In this document: positions 50,317 through 62,287 of the stretch, in pieces
Position numbering within the stretch: position 1 is the stretch's first letter
Layout: each line of letters begins with the position of its first letter
Source: Motacilla alba alba
Lineage: Eukaryota; Chordata; Aves; Passeriformes; Motacillidae
Direction of reading: 5' to 3'
DNA length: 64,000 bases
Assembly (NCBI RefSeq): GCF_015832195.1
Contig: NC_052017.1
Location: 75,703,801 to 75,767,800 of the forward strand
Made by a program: the position numbers and the translations under genes
Notes under the pieces: generated by a model
The model's database searches: none
Told to the model about the DNA's origin: nothing
What the model saw: only the letters and a program-made list of their open reading frames with translations

Positions 50317-53300
50317 AATAATTGACGTTTCTGCCTGGTTTCACACTGAAACTGCCACAACTGAAAACTCCAAGTAGAAAGAAACCAAACCTCCATAAAC
50401 TGCTTTACTCAGTGAAAATTTAAATATATGTATCATGCCCAAAAATACTTCCATCAATTTCTTCTGGGAAAAAATCCACATCACTTGTACCTTCACATTA
50501 GTCCTGAAACAGATCATAAGGAAGACAAATGCCTTTTGGCATCAATCTACTCTCCTTTGCAATCTGGACAGAGTAAGGACGCAGGTTAGGTTTCAGTCTG
50601 CTATCCCTGATGTTCAGTACAAACAAAATCATTTTCTGAATATAATTTTATGGACACCACATTGAAAATCATTTGTTAGACCTGACAATGTACAGACACT
50701 TAATGTTAAAGAAATTTCTCTCTTATTTTTCAGCTCCAAGTTACTATAACTCTGTCTTCTCTAAATCTACATATTTTTCACTTATTCTGCCTCTTGTCCC
50801 AGAGGTCATACACCTAGATAAGCAAAAAAAACAATCTGTAAATAACAGTCTTGATGACTGCTGTTGACTAAAGTTCAGCTCAATTCCTTTAGCTGTATTT
50901 TCTGCACTCGACACAAACTATCCTTCTCATAACACATTATGTTCAAGATGCATATAATTTCTCAGAAAATCTTTTTACTTCTATTATTCTACTCTTTTCA
51001 CTTGCTGTTGGATGCTGCTAATGTGAATATCCTTAGATTTTGAAATAGTTTTATTCTATATTTGATCCTTTACAGAACTTTGATGTATGTTATTTTGCAG
51101 TCTGTTCATTTTTTTAATACTTTCTGTAAGTGTTTATAACAGCTTACACCACATTCAAAAATCATTATTTGAACATATGAGTTCAGTAAAGCTACTGCCA
51201 ATGCTCACATTTGCAGAAGACAGCTTGATATGGCTAATTATAACAATCTAGATTCTATCTTCTAGTAAACCTTTGACCAAGGACTCTATGCTAAAATTAA
51301 TCTTCATTCTTTGAAGGTTTAGATTAGGCCAAGTGATACTTTAATGAATTTTCTATAAAATATAGACTTCATTCTTCTCTCTCCCTGAGATTTATTTCTG
51401 AAAACTTTTCCAAAAACACTTCCAGAGACCTTGACAAGATTTTCTCTTTTTAAACCTATGTTGGCAGCTGACGATATCATTCCCAATTCTTCTTCAAATA
51501 CCTGGTCTTAGTAGCATATGGATTGTAAGCCTTCCCTGATATCACCCCATAATTTAAAAAAAAACCTTTTGCAGTTCACTGTTTTTTTTTCCCAAATAGA
51601 ACTCCCAGTATGTTACAGATTAAAAAAAAAAAAAAGAAATTGCTGTATGGTTCATTATATTAAAATCTTCAATAACAAAACTACATACTTAAAATATTGC
51701 GCATGTTTTAATGCTAAAAATGCTGACATATTAATTAGAATTTAAATTTCAGTGAGTGGGACCCATTCACATGGGAGGGAGGATGAGATGGAAGCCATGA
51801 GAGATCCCAGCTCACGAGCCAGGACACAGTAGCACAACACCTGAAAGCGGTGGGCAGAGCAAAATGACAGGCTGCACAGTCTGTCCCAGACAAATTGAAA
51901 CACTTGACTGGGTTCAGAGCCTACCTGGTGAATCTAGTCAGGAGATGGGGCCAGAAACATGATTGGAAACTATTCATCCAGAGACAGAACTTGAGAAAGC
52001 ACACCTCCAGCACAGTTCTGACAAGGAGGGGGCACCTGGCCTGCCCTGAAATGTGGTCCTGGACACTCAGGCATAATCCAAGGACACTATTCAGGACAGT
52101 TAATATATCATGGTGCACTCTGGGTTCTGATATTTAGCTAAGAGATTTTTTCAAATTTCTGTATCTATTTTTGGGATTGTGACCTAAATGTTCTACCATT
52201 CCAGGTTCAGTTAAAATTTACATGCAAGAAAAGCTTAAACATAATAAATCTTGGATGCTAGAACAAGATTTTGGAAATATAAATGCAATAAGAAATAAAA
52301 TATAGACATGCAAGTACAAAGGTTTCTCTTGATCTCGTTCACCAAAGATTTCTGAACTGGAAGTTTTCATGTAGCCTTCTAATATGTTCTCTGCTATTGA
52401 AGTTCTTAGCCAACAAATAGAATGTAATGAGATTAATTTATGCCAGTATCAAGCTGAGCATTTGTAATGCCATTTCAATTGTCTTTAAAACTTGAACATT
52501 TTCTTTTCTCCACTAGAAATCTCCTGTTTCATCTTACGATTATAGTTTCTCTTTTAGTTAATTTTCTTAAACTCATCAGATAATTATTCAAATTTTTATT
52601 CAAGTTATGCAACAACCAATCTGACTGCTTTTTTTTGGTTTTAGCTTTTATTTTTTTAAAATGCATTCATCTTATAAGTTTTGTATCACTTGGGACTTTG
52701 CATGCAGTCTAGAAAGCCATTTCAAGAAATTTGTATTTGGGTTTTCTTGTTTGTTTTGTTATGTTCTGTTTTTTCACCTCTTCCCACTCTCTCCACCCCC
52801 CCTTTCCCCTAGAAAAAACACAGGGATACTTTTGCGTAAAAGAAGTAATTTGACATAGTTTCAAAACTTAGCATTTTGAAAATATCTACAAGAGGTATTT
52901 AGTTAGCTGATATGACTGTTGTTTTATTTTTAGAGCTGCTCATTTATATTCTTTTCCTGAGATCTATCAGAATAAAAATTTCACAATGGAAACAGTGTAG
53001 AAATTTTTTTGATTATCAGCTCTTCAAATTACTGTAAATATCAGGAGGCAAGGATCAGAGGATCAAGTAGCTGTGTATCTTTGTCTCTACACAGCTTCCA
53101 AGCCATCCTGTGTCATCATTTCTAGATATGTGTAGAAGTGAGTGAGGCATCTGGAAAATATTTTTTCTAAAGAGATGGTTTAATATTAGGCATGAAATCT
53201 CTGCATACCTACTTGCCTAAAGAAAGGCAGACTTTTCAAGGACTATTAGCTAGTTACCTCCCTTAGCTGCACAATTCTGTGCAAACACTGGGGAAAACAG

Positions 53301-54304
53301 GGAGACTTCTGCACTTAAGTACATGTAGGTACACTTCATGTGGGAGTGAAATTTTTAATTACAGTACCTTAAAAATGTATTTAAGGAAGAAAGGGGAAAT
53401 AGAAGCATATATCTGGCATACTCATACCATTATCAGACTTCTGTGACCAGCTAGGAGTCTTTCTCTTGGTAACTTACACCTATTCTCAACCTTGAATAAT
53501 ATTGGTCCAATAAAACCTTCACTCATTAATTTAAATGAATAAGCTTCTTTTTTTGGTCAAATTTCACAAATATGAAGTCTCTGATATCATTGAAGAACTG
53601 TCATATACCATTGCTATCAAAACAGAAACAAAGGGACATGGACAAATAAATTAAATTTAAAAGTGTATTATTTAGTAACTAATGATGTACTGCTGTATGA
53701 TTCAATTGCACCTCATCCAGAAACTTACTTCTAATAATAAAATTCCATAAAATAGTTCAATTTCTACTGCTTTTCATGGACCTATGTTATCCTCCTAGGA
53801 AACTGACATTCATTTCATGAAAAGAGTTTGTGAAATAATACACTCCTCTATGACTTACAAGCACAAGGTTAGTAAAAAAAAAAGAAAAATTTCATTTTCT
53901 GCTACACCCAATAACATGTACTCTCAACTCTTCACCTGCAAATTAACTTTGCAACATAAATACACAGTTACCAGAAATGAACAATTTAAACTCTAAATCA
54001 GATCAAAATGACAAGGACCTGTGATTTAAACACAAGTGAATCTAAAACTTCTGCTACGGAATTTGTTGGAAATTGAAAAGCCTCAAAAGAGTTTAGAAAT
54101 CATATGGTTCTCTCAAAGGGAATATTTAAAATATATTTAGATCACCTCCTTTGTGGTCTTTTTTTCAGAAATGATACATCAGTGAGAGAGTATGAGCTGG
54201 GAGGAACAACAAGATTTTGGCAGCAAAATGCCTTCATTAATCACAAATGTGCTCCTTGTTTAAGACTGCTTGCCACCAAGGGGATCCTCATAAACACATG
54301 ACAA
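50317..54304. other. Unique DNA with one GC-richer block
   Basis: No coding gene is seen. The 51.75-52.14 kb block is less AT-rich than its surroundings. It holds overlapping 80- and 65-codon frames on opposite strands, but matches no family I know. It may be an old transposon. Confidence 0.5.
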
Positions 54305-54353
54305 CACCTGGTGATCTAAGCATACCTATTTATCACCTGGTGACTAAGCATAC
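54305..54353. repeat. Imperfect 29-bp spaced direct repeat
   Basis: CACCTGGTGATCTAAGCATAC at 54305 and CACCTGGTGACTAAGCATAC at 54334 differ by a one-base deletion. The first half, CACCTGGTG, is itself a 9-base palindrome-like E-box-containing motif. Confidence 0.8.
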
Positions 54354-55949
54354 AGACAGTTTAGTAGGTGGATGTGTACAAAGACAAGCCAAAAACTCAG
54401 CACCCACATCAAGGTGAAGTATTTCATGTGGAGTCTCTATCCAGCTACATCAAATGCAGGCTTGTGATTAACTACAGCCTCAAATGTTTAGGATTATTAC
54501 AGACTAAAATTAGTTTACTTCCCAGCAATTCTAGTAATTTAGAACTCTAGGTTTTTTGACAGTTCCTAAGGAAGGGAGCAATTCACACACTTGTCCAGTT
54601 GTTCATAAGAACCTTCTGCAGATATGGAGACCTCATTTAAAAAGAAATTTATGTGCAGAAAATCTAAGAGGCATAAGTAATTTGATACACATAGAAATAT
54701 TGTGAAACTAACACAAATAGCAAAACTCTATGTAAGATCCAACAAGAGGGAAAGATGAGTTTGTTTTAACACAAAACGGTTTCATTCACTTACGCTCATA
54801 GTATCACATCACCATTAACCACCAAAACAATTGAGTCCAAGTAGTCCGGCCCACAGCACTAAAACATATATCCTGTGGTCTACTAAAGATTAAAATTACA
54901 GTAATAACAATTGACAAGAGCGATCCACTTCTGCTTATCCAGGTACCATCAAAATCCAAACATTCCTGAAATTTTGTCTATCTGATGATTGTACAACTAG
55001 ACATATCTCTTCTTTCTCCATTCATATCAATTTAACAAATTTCTCTTTCTCTTCTTTACAAGTCTCTACTTATAACGGTGATGCCTGATATTTTAGAATT
55101 ATGGTGTGCTTATCAGGGTCCTAACTACCACGGCATGAAATCCACATTATTCTAACAGTTGCTCAATCTCACTTAAGAACATAGATGTTCTCAGAATTTT
55201 GTGTTCTGTATAGCTGATGGCCTAACCTGTTTTTTCAGAATCACTAATAATTTTTAAATATTATTTTATTTTGTGATTGATTTAGAATAGCCAAAATTAT
55301 TAAACAGCTCATGCTTCTGATAGCCAGTCCTAAGCATTGTCATTAAAGGATTAAATGCAATAAGACTGTCATGTAGTTCATAATGGAATCATAAAAATAC
55401 ACAATCAAAAGAGTGCCAGTCAGATTATATAGACTGAAATATAAATTAAATAAACTCTGTGATCATTTGAGCTCAAAAGAGTATTTGGTGGTTATGCTAC
55501 TACACAGAATTTATGAAAATAAGTGGCTGCACTTATGCCAAAAAAAACCCGACACGTTATGAAACAAGTAGTGCACTGAAGCTAACCATGTTGTGAATAA
55601 TTTCTAAAATCTTCTTGGAGCATCCTGCTACATGTATAATTTTGAACTCATAAAAATGAGGGGGAAGATAACCTCACAACAGAAATAAAAACATGAATGT
55701 TACTTCCATGAGCTGATGACATTACTGACATGAACGTCAGCAGTGATGTAGCCTATCTTTTAAGAAACCAGCAAAAATGGATATGTGTATTTCCTTTTGG
55801 CTTTTTGAAGTTGTCAGAAAGATCTGTGCAGCCATAGTGTGATTATATGACCACAAAAGGAGCCCCCAAGTGCAAGTGACTTAAAATGCCAAGTTGTATA
55901 ATTCTGTTCAAAGCAAATCCTTATACTTAGAACAAATGCAGTCTTTAGT
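54354..55949. other. Unique AT-rich DNA
   Basis: No gene or repeat was recognised. Confidence 0.5.
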
Positions 55950-56460
55950 GTTCTAGTATTCGCACATTATGGCATTAGCTCCATAAACCAGCAGTACAAG
56001 ATTGCTGAGCATTTTTGCTTTAAATAATTTTTGTACAGAAATCAAAAAGGAAGCATTTTGAGGTATTAAATGGTTAGACTAACTTCTGCATTTGTTAGTG
56101 GCATGAGCACTCATCTCCAGTAGGCTAAAGGGCTCTGCTGCTTGAATGGCTTCGAATGAAACAGAAAGTTGTAAATCTCTTGCTGTAATGCATGTTACTG
56201 TACACATTTCAAGATGCTTGATTCCTCCCTAAAGATTGCTGGTTGAATGATAAAGCAGCTACAGCTCAGGCAGGTAGTGCATTACAGCAAATGTCAAAGT
56301 AGAATAATGAACAGAGCTATTAAATACAGTGTTGTTGGAATGCGGCTTGGCTAGGACTCATTCTGTATTCTGTATGAACTACAAAAACACACATATTATG
56401 GTATAAAAATTGCTCTGAATAGACCACTGTGTAAATGCAATCCATTAACACTGCCTGCAA
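55950..56460. promoter_or_regulatory. Possible conserved non-coding element
   Basis: This block has no simple repeats and no transposon similarity. It has balanced composition and many homeobox-type TAAT cores. A perfect inverted pair, TGCTGTAATGCA at 56181-56192 and TGCATTACAGCA at 56278-56289, brackets about 85 bases. The texture resembles vertebrate enhancers in gene deserts. This is inference only: conservation cannot be tested here. Confidence 0.3.
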
Positions 56461-57025
56461 GAGGGTTTACTGCAAGCAATTTATTTTTAAAGAATAACTT
56501 TAAAAACATCCATTAGACTCTTGTTAACTTTTGAGTATATTACTGTTGATAACTTTCACTTGTAACTAAGTATAATGGTTATTTCCTTTACCATTTTCAT
56601 TCTTTTGTAATTTAATTCAAAGCATGGTTACAAGGGATCCGAGAAATGTAGTATAGCTCAATTCTTGATCTTTCCTCATTATTTCACAAAATTGCAGAGC
56701 CAGAAAAACCCTAAATTCTGAAATAGTTTCAACAAACATTTCTTCCTAGGTGTATAAACAAGCCCTTCCAGGCTCTATACTTGTAACTGTAATAGTTTGT
56801 CTCTCAGCAAGAAGCATTAGCCTCTGCTTAGTACTGCATTAAATTGCAGATTTTATGAAGCTTATATTTTTCACCAGACAGTTCACAGAGGTTCTCTCTG
56901 GATAAAACAAATTTGACTGATTATAAAGAGTATATTGTCAACCTCTTTTAGCATCATACTCCTAGTTTAAACTTCATGAACATGTTTGTAGGTTCACCCT
57001 TCTCCCAAGACAATTATCTTCCTTT

Positions 57026-57029
57026 GTTT

Positions 57030-57062
<33 letters not shown>

Positions 57063-57087
57063 GTTTTTTTGTTTTTTGTTTTTTTTA
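57026..57087. repeat. T-rich (GTTT)n tract
   Basis: About 60 bases consist only of T and spaced G (four to ten T between G). It could be a reversed poly(A)-type tail, but the DNA on the right side shows no retroposon body. Confidence 0.9.
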
Positions 57088-57583
57088 GTTAGGAAAAGTT
57101 GCACAATGGAAGTGATGGAGTCATCTCGAAAGCCTAAATCTCCTACACTATGCTGGTTTTGGGGGCAAAACCTGGTTCACAGAGACTTGAGCTACAAATG
57201 AGATGGTTGATGTTCTGTGATGAACAACATTCTTGTTTTAACAAACTCTAGTCATGTAGAAGAGACATTAACCATCCAACAAGCTTCAATGAATGTCTGC
57301 AATTGTTTTGAAAAGATTTTATCTTGGTTTCCATTGGGATAGAGTTAATTTTCTTCTTAGTAGCTGATGGAGTGCTGTGTTCTGGATTTAGTATGAAAGC
57401 AATGTTAATAACACACTGATGTTTCAGTTGTTGCTGAGTATTCCTTGCCCTAATTCAAGGACTTCTCAGTGTCTCAGACTCTGCCAGTGAGCAGGTGCAC
57501 AGGAGGCCAGGGGGAAGCATGGCCAGGGCAGCTGAACTGAATTGGCCAAAGGGATATTCCATACCACAGAACGTAATGCACAG

Positions 57584-57590
57584 TATATAA
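57584..57590 (+). promoter_or_regulatory. LTR TATA box
   Basis: TATATAA within the solo LTR. It is followed about 30 bases on by the AGAATCTGCTGATTTCTGCT region, where transcription would begin. Confidence 0.65.
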
Positions 57591-57700
57591 ACTGGGGAGA
57601 GTTGGCCAGAATCTGCTGATTTCTGCTTGGGGATAGGCTGGGCATTGTTCAATGGGTAGTGAGCAATTGTACTGTGAATTTCTTATTTGTTTGTGGTTTA

Positions 57701-57755
57701 CTTCTCTCTTTCTCTCTTTCTCTTTCTCTTTATCTCTCTCTCTCTCTCTCCCTCC
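57701..57755. repeat. (CT)n microsatellite inside LTR
   Basis: A roughly 55-base pyrimidine tract of TCTCTTTC and TC units. It lies between the TATA box and the poly(A) signal of the solo LTR and is not usual at this length in the family as I recall it. Confidence 0.9.
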
Positions 57756-57774
57756 CCATTTCATTACAATTTTT

Positions 57775-57847
57775 GTTACTTTTATTGTTATTGTTGTTGC
57801 TAGTTTTATTATAATATGATTTTCATTATTATTATTGTTGTTGTTAT
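57775..57847. repeat. TTATTG / TTG-rich microsatellite inside LTR
   Basis: An imperfect T-rich array with ATTGTTATTGTTGTTG and ATTATTATTGTTGTTG units immediately follows the CT tract within the LTR. Confidence 0.85.
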
Positions 57848-57994
57848 ATTTTATAAAGTTTCAATTATTAAACTGGTTTTATCTCAACCCATGAGATTTA
57901 CTTTTTTCCTTCTATTTTCCTTCCCACAGTGTGAAGGTAGGGAGAATACGAGTCTGTGCAATACTTGGGTGATGGCTGGGTTGAAACCATGACA

Positions 57995-60900
57995 GATTTT
58001 CACAATACAATATTGCAAAATCTATTTTAAAAAACCCAACAAACTTTCAAAACCATGATTAAAAGCTTATTTAAAATCTCATACATTTTAAAAATGCAAA
58101 CACTTTCAAACTGAAATAGGTTATTTTTCTGTTAGTAGGAAGTAATTTTTAACATGTTTAATAAGAAAAAATATTTTAATGTAAATTGTTAATAACCAAT
58201 AATGAAATATTGAGTTTCTAAAAGGCTACTTTTAAATGATAGAAACATGCACATAACTATAGCATTAACTTTCTTTCAGACAAAAACTAAAAGGCCTATA
58301 TATTGCAAATATTGACCTACTTCAAATTTTTCTGAATAGGTCTTCAGTTATTTCAGTGTTCTATCATTCTCATACAGAAAACTCCAGAAGAGATTATATC
58401 ACATTTATTTAGGTTGCATATATCCACAGTAGGAGTGCTGTCCTCCATTTGATGGATTTGCTCTCTCCCCTGTCCCACATCTGAGGTAACAGCCTAAGTC
58501 ACATTAAGATGCTAAGAGAGATGAAAAATTCCTCAACAGCTATGTTTCATCACAAAATTGCACTAAATGTTCTCTTATTCTAACAGAGAGATATTTGGTC
58601 ATAAAACTACTTAAATGACAAAGGGATAAAATGTGGTTTTCAGCTTTTTTGCATTTCTTATAGCACTGAGGAAGTCATTCATCTCTGCTGAGATAACCAA
58701 ATTTAACTATGTGCCACGGTGTATGTGATATTCCATAAATGAAAGCAATGCAGAAAATAAAACCTCTAGATACTCACTTTTTAATTCAATGTTCAGTCTG
58801 TAAATTGCCCAAGAGACGGAGACTGCTTTGCAATCTGAAGATGGATCCTTCTCCAGGATACCCAGAGGTCTAAGGAACATAAAAATCTAAATGAGCACAG
58901 TTTGAATATATAAGCACAGAAATACAAACTGGAAAACATTACCAGGAGCTATTTGCCCCTTTAATGCTGTCTAAAGCCAAAGTGGTGTATTAGGTGAAGC
59001 TGACTTCTGGAAGGCTGATGAGAAAATTGCACTGCCAGTTGAAATTAAAATCCCCATCACACTTCTTGAAAGAAGGAGTTTCAATCAAAGTTACTTAAAC
59101 ATGCATACAGAAATATATGACATCTGCAATCCTAACATTTTTAATAGACCTTGGTTTTTTGTTTTGTTTTTTTTTTTTTTTTTTTTGTTTCAGCTCCTTG
59201 TAATTTTCAATGATGCCAAACTATATCCAAGAAATATGTAGGATATTAATGTTACTACATGAAGTCCACTTCCAGTAGTTGAAAAGGTCTCTTTACAATG
59301 CTCACTAAGTCACTGGTATTTTGCCTGTTGATGGAAAATATTCTGTAAATGTTTTTAGTTTTCCTAAGCAAGTACACAGTCGTCACAGAATGGGCAGCAA
59401 AACAAATCTTGATAGGCAGATGTTCCGTTTGTTTTCAAATTAGGTAACTTTCAAGTACCATTTAGCACTACCCGATGCAGGCAAATTGTTATTTTTTGAA
59501 AACAAAATCACTATATTACCTTCAGTAAAACACTGTTAGAATCTCACTTGATAACTAAAAAAAGATTGACTATGTAAATGGTTATTTCATTTGAAGTACA
59601 TGGTTTTGACTTCACTTTGTCACTCAAACATCTGCCTTAGTAGATATGAAGGTAGACATCGGTAATTAATAAGATAATTTGTACGATAGTTATATTTGAC
59701 CTAAATCTACTTGCCTTTGAAACACTTGCAATTTTTCAATGTTCTCACTTATAAATTTTAAAGTTGCCAATCACTATTTATGTAAGATTTAGAATATAAT
59801 ATTTTTGGTTTGCATTCATTTGCGAAGATTAATATCTGAAGTCTGATATTTGCCAAAGGCAGCTAAGAAGGCAACATAAACTGAAACTATTTCTAGGCTA
59901 TTTAAGCAAAGCTCTATTATCTGAAGTAGTCTCATTTTCAGAGTAACAGGAACCAATAGTGTTAGCCATGTCCCATTGCTACATATCAAGTATTAATATA
60001 TTATACCTTTGAGTTGTAATGAAACACACACACTGAAAATTAATATACTGTGAGGTGTAATTTTAATGGAATGAATAAATAAAAATGAACTCTTAGTAAG
60101 AAATCTTCATTCTCTTGATCTTGATGATTTTCTAAAGAATTTCTAAAGTTTTTACGATTTCAGTAATATCCTGAAAAAGGAGTAACTACAGAAAAAAACT
60201 TCAAATATCTGTGAGCATTTTGGCATATCTCATTATACATAATAGGTGGGAAAAAATCATCTGCTTTACTGATGTAATCTATCAAAACCTCAAAATTCCA
60301 GTCTTTTAAACAGTTTTTAAGAATAAAACAAACCAATAAATTAATGTTACCCAGAAAAGGGACTGTTTTCTTGCAGTAGGACATTAAGACAGTGATTCAG
60401 TTCCCCTTTTTTGAAACCTAATATAGGCCACACCGAATAAACTATTACTGAGAAAACATTTCACTGTGACTTAGCCTTTTCAAAGTATGTTTGGTGTAAT
60501 TTAGTTTGTGCATTTCCACACCGTCTCTTTACTCAACATTTTAACCTCCCTACACACCTCATTCCTTTTTACTTTGGTTAAGCCTTACATTTCTTTTTTT
60601 GATTCCTCTAATTTCTTATTTCTTTTCCAACATTGCAAAGAATCACTAATGCTACATTTGATTTATTATTCAAACATATCCTGTTTCCATAAGGTCTTTC
60701 ACTTACTCTCTGTACTCAGCAAGTCTTAGAAATCCCCTATTTGATGTCCTATTCATCCTTCTCTAACTCATTTGCACACACTATTGTCCCCAGGCATATA
60801 GGTGCTCTCACTATGTCAGAATTTGAGGTGAAATTAAATCAGTTTACATGGGAAATACACATGGCAAAGAAAGATAACTTATTTACATTGTTTTATATCA

Positions 60901-61623
60901 CAACTGTCCCTTCTGATATTAATGTTGTCAGATAAAGAAAGGCATACTTCAGAAACTTATTTGGTAGATCAGTCACATCCTATACAGCACATTTACTTTC
61001 TCTTTATTTCAATGCAATCAAACCACTTTATGATGGTTATTAACAAGTGGGTTTTTTTAACAGTTTTTTATTTTTCTAGACTGCTCTGGTACACTGCAAT
61101 TATTAGCATGATATTGGTTTGCGTACAGAGAATAAGGCAGATTTGTGAAGGCAAATATGTCTCTGCTACAACACATCTTGAGGATGACTGCAGTAAGAGC
61201 TTCCTCTCTTCTGAGCCTTACGCAAACTCTTTAAGAACCTGATGTATTTAAAAAGTGCAACCTATAAATCCTTTTTTAATACACCGAAATGGTAAGGCTA
61301 CCTAGATACTTGATGATTTTATAGCTGATGCTCCCCTTTTCTGGGAAGAAACCTGGCTGCAAGACTGCAGAAAGAAGCCAGGGAGCAATAGAACACTCTC
61401 ACATGGTGGGCACAAAACCAGAGTGATCCAAATTAGAAAAGAAAATAAAACAGTAAGACAAAAGAAGTACTTTTTAGGCATTTGAAATGAGCCATTTTTC
61501 AGGAAGAACAGCATATTGATGTGTTCCTTTCAGTAAGCGTGACAACAAACATTAACTCTTGTTAAAAAATGTGCCAGTGGTATTACATATTGGCATTGAT
61601 AAAGGAGAACTTTAGTGGGTATG
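57995..61623. other. Unique AT-rich DNA
   Basis: No gene or named transposon is seen apart from a poly-T tract at 59155-59190. Frames of up to 106 codons (plus, 60922-61242) have no recognisable domain. Confidence 0.5.
59155..59190. repeat. Poly-T tract
   Basis: Two short GTTTT units run into about 22 consecutive T. No retroposon body could be linked to it. Confidence 0.9.
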
Positions 61624-61835
61624 TGTCGGAACCCAGGACACCCCTCTGGGTGCCCTGGGTGGCCCGAGCCCCTGGCAGGGGGCTCTGAGACCCTGGCATA
61701 CAGCCAAAGACACGTGGGGTTTTGATCTTAGCCCATGAAGAAAATTATCAACTCTGTATGAAGAATTACAAGCCACACAAGTTTAGATAGCATAGTAGAG
61801 ATAGTCGCAAAGTGAAGGGAAGAGTTTTTGAGTGC

Positions 61836-61884
61836 TGTACAGGGGGGTTTTGGGCCTTGTACAGCGGTGTTTGAATTTTGTACA
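61836..61884 (+). repeat. Three phased TGTACA repeats in U3
   Basis: TGTACA occurs at 61836-61841, 61858-61863 and 61879-61884, each followed by a G-rich stretch. Spacing near two helical turns and location upstream of the TATA box suggest an enhancer array. Confidence 0.8.
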
Positions 61885-62068
61885 TGGGGGTCAGAAGTTC
61901 TAAGATGGAGGGATTTGGGTGTGCCCTGTCCTCCTTCTTTCTTCTTCCTAGCCTCCATGATTTGGGTGAAGTTGGCAATTTTAGATTGGTTTAGAATAGA
62001 AGCTGACTGTCTAACATAGGTGATAGCTATTGGAATGGAATTGTAAATACAGTACACGTAGTTTTTAG

Positions 62069-62075
62069 TATAAAA
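62069..62075 (+). promoter_or_regulatory. LTR TATA box
   Basis: TATAAAA in the expected place of the young solo LTR, about 100 bases before its AATAAA. Transcription would begin near 62100 and run rightward. Confidence 0.8.
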
Positions 62076-62169
62076 GATAGCACTAGCCTTGGAGGCGGAG
62101 AGTGTGCCTCTGGCTGACCTGCTGAGCAGACCTCAGCAGCTCAGGAAGAAAATCTTTTAGATAACACAC

Positions 62170-62175
62170 AATAAA
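62170..62175 (+). promoter_or_regulatory. LTR poly(A) signal
   Basis: AATAAA inside the LTR R region, followed by the U5 part that ends at 62287. Confidence 0.8.
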
Positions 62176-62287
62176 CAACCTTGAGACCGGAAGACTGAAA
62201 ACTATTGAGTATTTCTTTGAAGGCACGGGTTGGAGCAGAGACTTTTCCACCTTCTGGGGTCACCCTGACCTGGGGGAGACTCCGACA

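Larger units (their letters stand above)
57320..57994 (+). mobile_element. Solo ERVL-type LTR with perfect 5-bp duplication
   Basis: The 675-bp element is flanked by GATTT at 57315-57319 and at 57995-57999. The 5' end reads TATCTTGGTTTCCATTGGGA where the family has TGT; a G-to-A change explains it. The 3' end is GGGTTGAAACCATGACA. Between them lie AGAGTTAATTTTCTTCTTAG, GGGATATTCCATACCACAGA, TATATAA (57584-57590) and ATTAAA (57867-57872), then TCTCAACCCATGAGATTTAC. The 5-bp duplication fits ERVL-type viruses. Two simple repeats have expanded inside it. No viral genes flank it. Confidence 0.92.
61624..62287 (+). mobile_element. Young solo LTR (ERVK-like), 664 bp
   Basis: It starts TGTCGGAACCCAGGACACCC and ends GGGGGAGACTCCGACA, with matching TGTCGGA...TCCGACA termini. 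Flanks are GGTATG (61618-61623) and TGTATG (62288-62293), a 6-bp duplication with one mismatch. TATAAAA is at 62069-62075 and AATAAA at 62170-62175. The U3 region carries three TGTACA repeats spaced 21-22 bases. I recall almost the same sequence as a widespread songbird LTR, and this copy appears nearly undamaged, including CpGs in both ends. It therefore seems the youngest insertion in the window. No gag, pol or env follows, so it is a solo LTR. Confidence 0.95.

Noticed and set aside
54305..54353. Spaced direct repeats as a CRISPR-like array
   Set aside because: Only two copies, and the sequence is vertebrate; CRISPR is not expected.
57026..57087. T-rich tract as the tail of a minus-strand retroposon
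   Set aside because: No SINE or LINE body or target duplication is found on its right side.
60922..61242. 106-codon frame, plus strand
   Set aside because: No domain, no splice context, and residue use typical of AT-rich random sequence.
61728..62057. 109-codon frame, minus strand
   Set aside because: Antisense to the young solo LTR; no similarity to a viral protein.
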